Shown: one piece after another, positions 7,612 to 10,470 of the stretch
Position numbering within the stretch: the stretch's first letter is position 1
Layout of the letters: every line of letters begins with the position of its first letter
Made by a program: the position numbers and the translations under genes
Assembly (NCBI RefSeq): GCF_023661085.1
Contig: NZ_JAHDJT010000038.1
Location: 1 to 10,470 of the forward strand
Origin: Wolbachia pipientis
GTDB taxonomy: Bacteria; Pseudomonadota; Alphaproteobacteria; Rickettsiales; Anaplasmataceae
Length of the DNA: 10,470 nucleotides
Reading direction: 5' to 3'
The notes under the pieces: generated by a model
What the model saw: the letters and a program-made list of their open reading frames with translations, nothing else
What the model was told of the DNA's origin: nothing
The model's database searches: none

Positions 7612-10215
7612 TCAAGAAGACTGCGCAAGTATATAGCTTAACACTCCACCACTCATCAAGTATTTCATCTCAGTTGCAGTTTGTACACAGCACTTAAGTT
7701 GCATGGGTTGTTCTGAATTATCCTTTCTTTTGATGATACATTCTAGATTTCCATTTGGCACTACTTTACCTTTTATGCTCACTATCTCACTACCATCAAA
7801 TATTTTTCTGGTTACTCCATCTTGAAATGCAAGCGGAAGAACACCCATACCGACTAAGTTGGATCTGTGTATACGTTCAAAGCTTTCTGCAATTACAGCT
7901 TTAATTCCTAGCAGCGCAGTACCCTTTGCTGCCCAGTCTCTGCTTGAACCTGTGCCATATTCTTTTCCTGCAACAACAACTAATGGAACAGCTTCTTCTT
8001 TGTACCGCATCGCTGCATCAAAAATTGACATAGTCTCTTGAGAAGGAATATGTTTTGTGTAACCACCTTCATTGCTCACCATTTCGTTTCTTATTCTGAT
8101 ATTAGCAAAGGTTCCACGCATCATTACGTTGTGGTTACCACGACGGGATCCATATGAGTTGAAATCCCATGGTTCAATTCCAAGATCTTTTAAATACATA
8201 CCTGCAGGACTATTTGAAGCAATATTTCCAGCAGGAGAAATGTGGTCAGTAGTTACACTGTCGCCAAACATTGCCAGTATTCGTGCACCCTTTATGTCGA
8301 CCACGTTATTTTTATCGTTCTCCGTCGATAAATTATCAAAATAAGGAGGATCCTGTATATAAGTGCTTTCCGCGTTCCAGTTGTAGATTTCACTTCTCCC
8401 ACACCTTATCTTTTGCCAATGTTCATCACCGGAGAAAACATTCTCGTACTTTTGTATGAACATCTCGCGTGTTACCACATTTTTAACACAATCTTCGATT
8501 TCATTGTTCATTGGCCATATATCTTTGAGATAAACGTTGTTTCCATCCTTATCTTTGCATATAGGATCTTTTGTTAGGTCAATCTGCACAGTACCTGCAA
8601 GTGCATACACAACAACAAGTGGTGGAGATGCTAAATAATTGGCTTTGACTAAAGGATGGATTCTTCCTTCAAAATTGCGATTACCAGATAAAACCGCGGC
8701 GACGGTTAAGTTTTTGCTTTTAATATCATTTTCTATATCTTCATCAAGTGGACCGGAATTTCCAATACAGGTTGTGCAACCGTATCCAACCAAATTAAAG
8801 CCTAAAGCATTTAGATCTTTCTGTAATCCTGATTTTTCTAAATATTCTGTTACAACTTGTGATCCCGGGGCGAGAGAAGTTTTAACCCAAGGCTTTGATT
8901 TTATTCCAAGTTTGACTGCACTGCGTGCTACAAGACCAGCAGCAATCATCACACTTGGGTTTGAAGTATTGGTACAGCTTGTTATTGCTGCAATAACTAC
9001 ACTTCCATCTTGAAGTACATTACTTTCCTTTGACTCATTAATTGAAAATGATGTAGAAAAAGACTCTGCCACTTGTGAGAGAAAGACCTTATCTTGTGGT
9101 CTTTTTGGGCCAGCCATTACTGGCTCCACGCTTGATAAATCAAGCTCCAGCATGTCAAAAAACGCCAACTCGTCACTGCTTCGCCACAGTCCTTGCTCTT
9201 TTGCATAGACTTCAACCAACTTAATCAGCTCTTCCGGTCTTCCGGTTAAGCTTAAATAATCTAGTGTTTTCTGATCAATAGGAAAAAAGCCACAAGTTGC
9301 ACCATACTCTGGAGCCATATTGGCTATGGTTGCCCTATCTGCCACAGATAAATAATCCAAACCGTCACCATAAAACTCCACGAATTTACCAACAACACCT
9401 TTTGTCCTTAAGATATTTGTGACTGTTAGCACTAGATCAGTTGCAGTTACTCCTTCTGCAAGTTTTCCAATTAATTTAAATCCTACTACCTCTGGAATCA
9501 CCATACTAATTGGCTGATCAAGCATCACGGATTCAGCTTCTATCCCGCCAACACCCCAACCCAGAACCGATAAACTATTAATCATAGTAGTGTGGCTGTC
9601 CGTACCAACTAAGGTGTCTGGGTATACAACTCCATTATCGCTACATACAACTCGTGCTAAATACTCGATGTTTACTTGGTGGCAAATTCCCGTGCCAGGC
9701 GGCACTACCCTAAAATTTGTGAAGGATGATTCGCCCCATTTCAAGAATTGATATCTCTCCAAATTTCTTTTTACTTCCAGTTCAACGTTTTTACCAAATG
9801 CAGAAGCATTTGCGTAACTATCTACTTGGACAGAATGGTCTATTACAAGATCAACCGGTACAGACGGATTTATTTTGCTTGGATCACCTCCGCTTTTTTT
9901 CATATAACTACGCATTGACGCTAAATCGACAATAGCGGGAACTCCTGTAAAATCCTGCATCAATACCCTTGCTGGTTTGTAGCTAATTTCGTGATCAACG
10001 TGTTTCTCAACGCAACTTGCTAGTGTTTTTATATCATCCAACTTTACGTCTACTCCATCTTCATTACGCAATAAGTTCTCAAGCAATACCTTGAGCGAAC
10101 AGGGTAATTTAGTTAGATCTATTCCTAAAAATCTACCAGCAGCGCTAAGACTAAAGTAGCTATATGACTTTCCGTCAATGTTTAAAATTGTTTTTGAATT
10201 TAAAGAATTATTCAT
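7612..10215 (-). CDS. acnA: Aconitate hydratase (AcnA/IRP1-type aconitase)
   Basis: Aconitase isomerises citrate to isocitrate through cis-aconitate in the cytoplasmic TCA cycle, using a [4Fe-4S] cluster. From the ATG at 10215 the protein is 867 aa, near the 891 aa of E. coli AcnA. The cluster cysteines are visible: Cys414 in SCTNTS, and Cys480 and Cys483 in GYGCTTCIG, with the same 66- and 3-residue spacings as in E. coli AcnA. Other landmarks are GTGICHQVNIEYL, GTDSHTTM (His208), SGNRNFEGRIHP, GDSVTTDHISPAG, SYGSRRGNHNVMMRGTF, and the swivel-domain YGTGSSRDWAAKG with Ser758 and Arg759. An in-frame TTG at 10224 would add MYV; ATG is preferred because neither start has a clear Shine-Dalgarno and the family homology begins later. 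The minus-strand order is acnA, putA, ankyrin gene. It is the AcnA/IRP1 type, which in other organisms can bind RNA when the cluster is lost; whether this one does is unknown. Confidence 0.96.
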   Translation of the reverse strand: MNNSLNSKTILNIDGKSYSYFSLSAAGRFLGIDLTKLPCSLKVLLENLLRNEDGVDVKLDDIKTLASCVEKHVDHEISYKPARVLMQDFTGVPAIVDLASMRSYMKKSGGDPSKINPSVPVDLVIDHSVQVDSYANASAFGKNVELEVKRNLERYQFLKWGESSFTNFRVVPPGTGICHQVNIEYLARVVCSDNGVVYPDTLVGTDSHTTMINSLSVLGWGVGGIEAESVMLDQPISMVIPEVVGFKLIGKLAEGVTATDLVLTVTNILRTKGVVGKFVEFYGDGLDYLSVADRATIANMAPEYGATCGFFPIDQKTLDYLSLTGRPEELIKLVEVYAKEQGLWRSSDELAFFDMLELDLSSVEPVMAGPKRPQDKVFLSQVAESFSTSFSINESKESNVLQDGSVVIAAITSCTNTSNPSVMIAAGLVARSAVKLGIKSKPWVKTSLAPGSQVVTEYLEKSGLQKDLNALGFNLVGYGCTTCIGNSGPLDEDIENDIKSKNLTVAAVLSGNRNFEGRIHPLVKANYLASPPLVVVYALAGTVQIDLTKDPICKDKDGNNVYLKDIWPMNNEIEDCVKNVVTREMFIQKYENVFSGDEHWQKIRCGRSEIYNWNAESTYIQDPPYFDNLSTENDKNNVVDIKGARILAMFGDSVTTDHISPAGNIASNSPAGMYLKDLGIEPWDFNSYGSRRGNHNVMMRGTFANIRIRNEMVSNEGGYTKHIPSQETMSIFDAAMRYKEEAVPLVVVAGKEYGTGSSRDWAAKGTALLGIKAVIAESFERIHRSNLVGMGVLPLAFQDGVTRKIFDGSEIVSIKGKVVPNGNLECIIKRKDNSEQPMQLKCCVQTATEMKYLMSGGVLSYILAQSS

Positions 10216-10415
10216 CACGTACAACCATTATTTAAATGAAAAGACCCACAATCCTACCATTGCTGCAAGAACTTCAAGGATGAACATATTTAATCTTGAT
10301 TGTCAACAGTAAACTGAGGCAAGCCTGCCTAACTATTTCATGTCAAGTTTGATGAAAGAAAAAATAATTTTAGTAGCTAGCTGAATTCAGATTTTTTAGC
10401 AATAAAAACAGAACT
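10216..10415. other. acnA upstream region
   Basis: The 200 bp between the acnA ATG and the right repeat hold two minus-strand TTGACA hexamers (plus-strand 10301-10306 and 10341-10346), either of which could be a -35 box for acnA; neither has a good -10 box 16-18 bp downstream. An inverted repeat AGGCA-AGCC-TGCCT lies at 10317-10330 between them, a possible hairpin or operator. A perfect 10-bp palindrome CTGAATTCAG lies at 10381-10390, followed by a T-run on the plus strand. The 19-codon small ORF is annotated separately. The true acnA promoter cannot be fixed from the sequence. Confidence 0.4.
10228..10287 (-). CDS. Hypothetical 19-aa hydrophobic small ORF upstream of acnA
   Basis: A minus-strand ATG at 10287 opens a complete 19-codon frame, MFILEVLAAMVGLWVFSFK, ending with TAA at 10228-10230. 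Almost all of it could form one membrane helix. The TAA overlaps another ATG (TAATG), whose six-codon frame (MVVRDE, 10208-10228) ends just inside acnA. No strong Shine-Dalgarno precedes the first ATG. It may be a small membrane peptide, an upstream ORF affecting acnA translation, or chance. I do not recognise it. Confidence 0.22.
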   Translation of the reverse strand: MFILEVLAAMVGLWVFSFK

Positions 10416-10470
10416 AAAAAACTACTTGACAACCTTCGTCGTTACCCTTATTATAGTATTGAAGCTATTT
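10416..10470. repeat. Right copy of the 55-bp perfect terminal inverted repeat
   Basis: This is the exact reverse complement of bases 1-55, with no mismatch, ending at the last base of the window. The inner edge is at 10416; base 10415 no longer matches. Together the two copies bracket the entire window in inverted orientation. See the finding on assembly structure for interpretation. Confidence 0.95.
10426..10454 (+). promoter_or_regulatory. Outward-reading sigma70-type promoter in the right terminal repeat
   Basis: TTGACA at 10426-10431, a 17-bp spacer, then TATTAT at 10449-10454. It reads rightward, away from acnA and off the window edge, and is identical to the promoter in the left repeat. 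Transcription would begin near the last bases of the window, so the transcribed sequence lies in the unseen repeated element. Confidence 0.6.

Noticed and set aside
10216..10224. Upstream TTG start for acnA adding three residues (MYV)
   Set aside because: No Shine-Dalgarno favours it and an ATG follows nine bases later; the ATG is the simpler choice, though the TTG cannot be excluded.
10381..10400. CTGAATTCAG palindrome followed by a T-run as a terminator
   Set aside because: A hairpin with a 4-base loop leaves only three stem pairs; the short palindrome is expected by chance in this composition.

Overview
The window looks like a piece of a Wolbachia chromosome, or of a close relative in the Anaplasmataceae. 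The DNA is clearly AT-rich. It carries alphaproteobacterial-type TCA-cycle and proline-catabolism genes, and among them an ankyrin-repeat protein with a disordered linker and a C-terminal pair of membrane segments, a protein style typical of Wolbachia. This assignment rests on recognising protein families and style; no search was run.

Layout: (1) 1-167 is a 55-bp terminal repeat followed by the sdhA leader. (2) 168-1973 (+) is sdhA, the flavoprotein subunit of succinate dehydrogenase. (3) 1970-3997 (-) is a 675-aa ankyrin/membrane protein, convergent with sdhA and sharing stop-codon bases with it. (4) 3998-4343 is the main intergenic gap; it holds one tiny ORF with a good Shine-Dalgarno. (5) 4344-7484 (-) is putA, a bifunctional proline dehydrogenase / P5C dehydrogenase. 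(6) 7485-7611 is a short gap with a likely putA promoter. (7) 7612-10215 (-) is acnA, aconitase. (8) 10216-10470 is the acnA leader, with a small hydrophobic ORF, ending in an inverted copy of the 55-bp terminal repeat.

The three enzymes fit one metabolic picture. PutA turns proline into glutamate, which can enter the TCA cycle as 2-oxoglutarate. Aconitase and succinate dehydrogenase are steps of that cycle, and SdhA also feeds electrons to quinone. This suits an intracellular bacterium living on host amino acids. The ankyrin protein is not metabolic and is best read as a candidate host-interaction protein.

The strongest non-gene signal is at the edges. Bases 1-55 and 10416-10470 are perfect reverse complements and diverge at the very next base. 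Each copy contains a near-consensus sigma70 promoter (TTGACA, 17 bp, TATTAT) that reads out of the window. The simplest reading is that this is a complete assembly contig whose two ends run into two inverted copies of one repeated element, with that element's own promoter lying in the shared 55 bp. The second most interesting item is the ankyrin protein, which has a duplicated module of about 190 residues and an IkappaB/beta-catenin-like DSGIGS motif ahead of its ankyrin repeats. I see no convincing new defence, mobile or RNA system inside the window.
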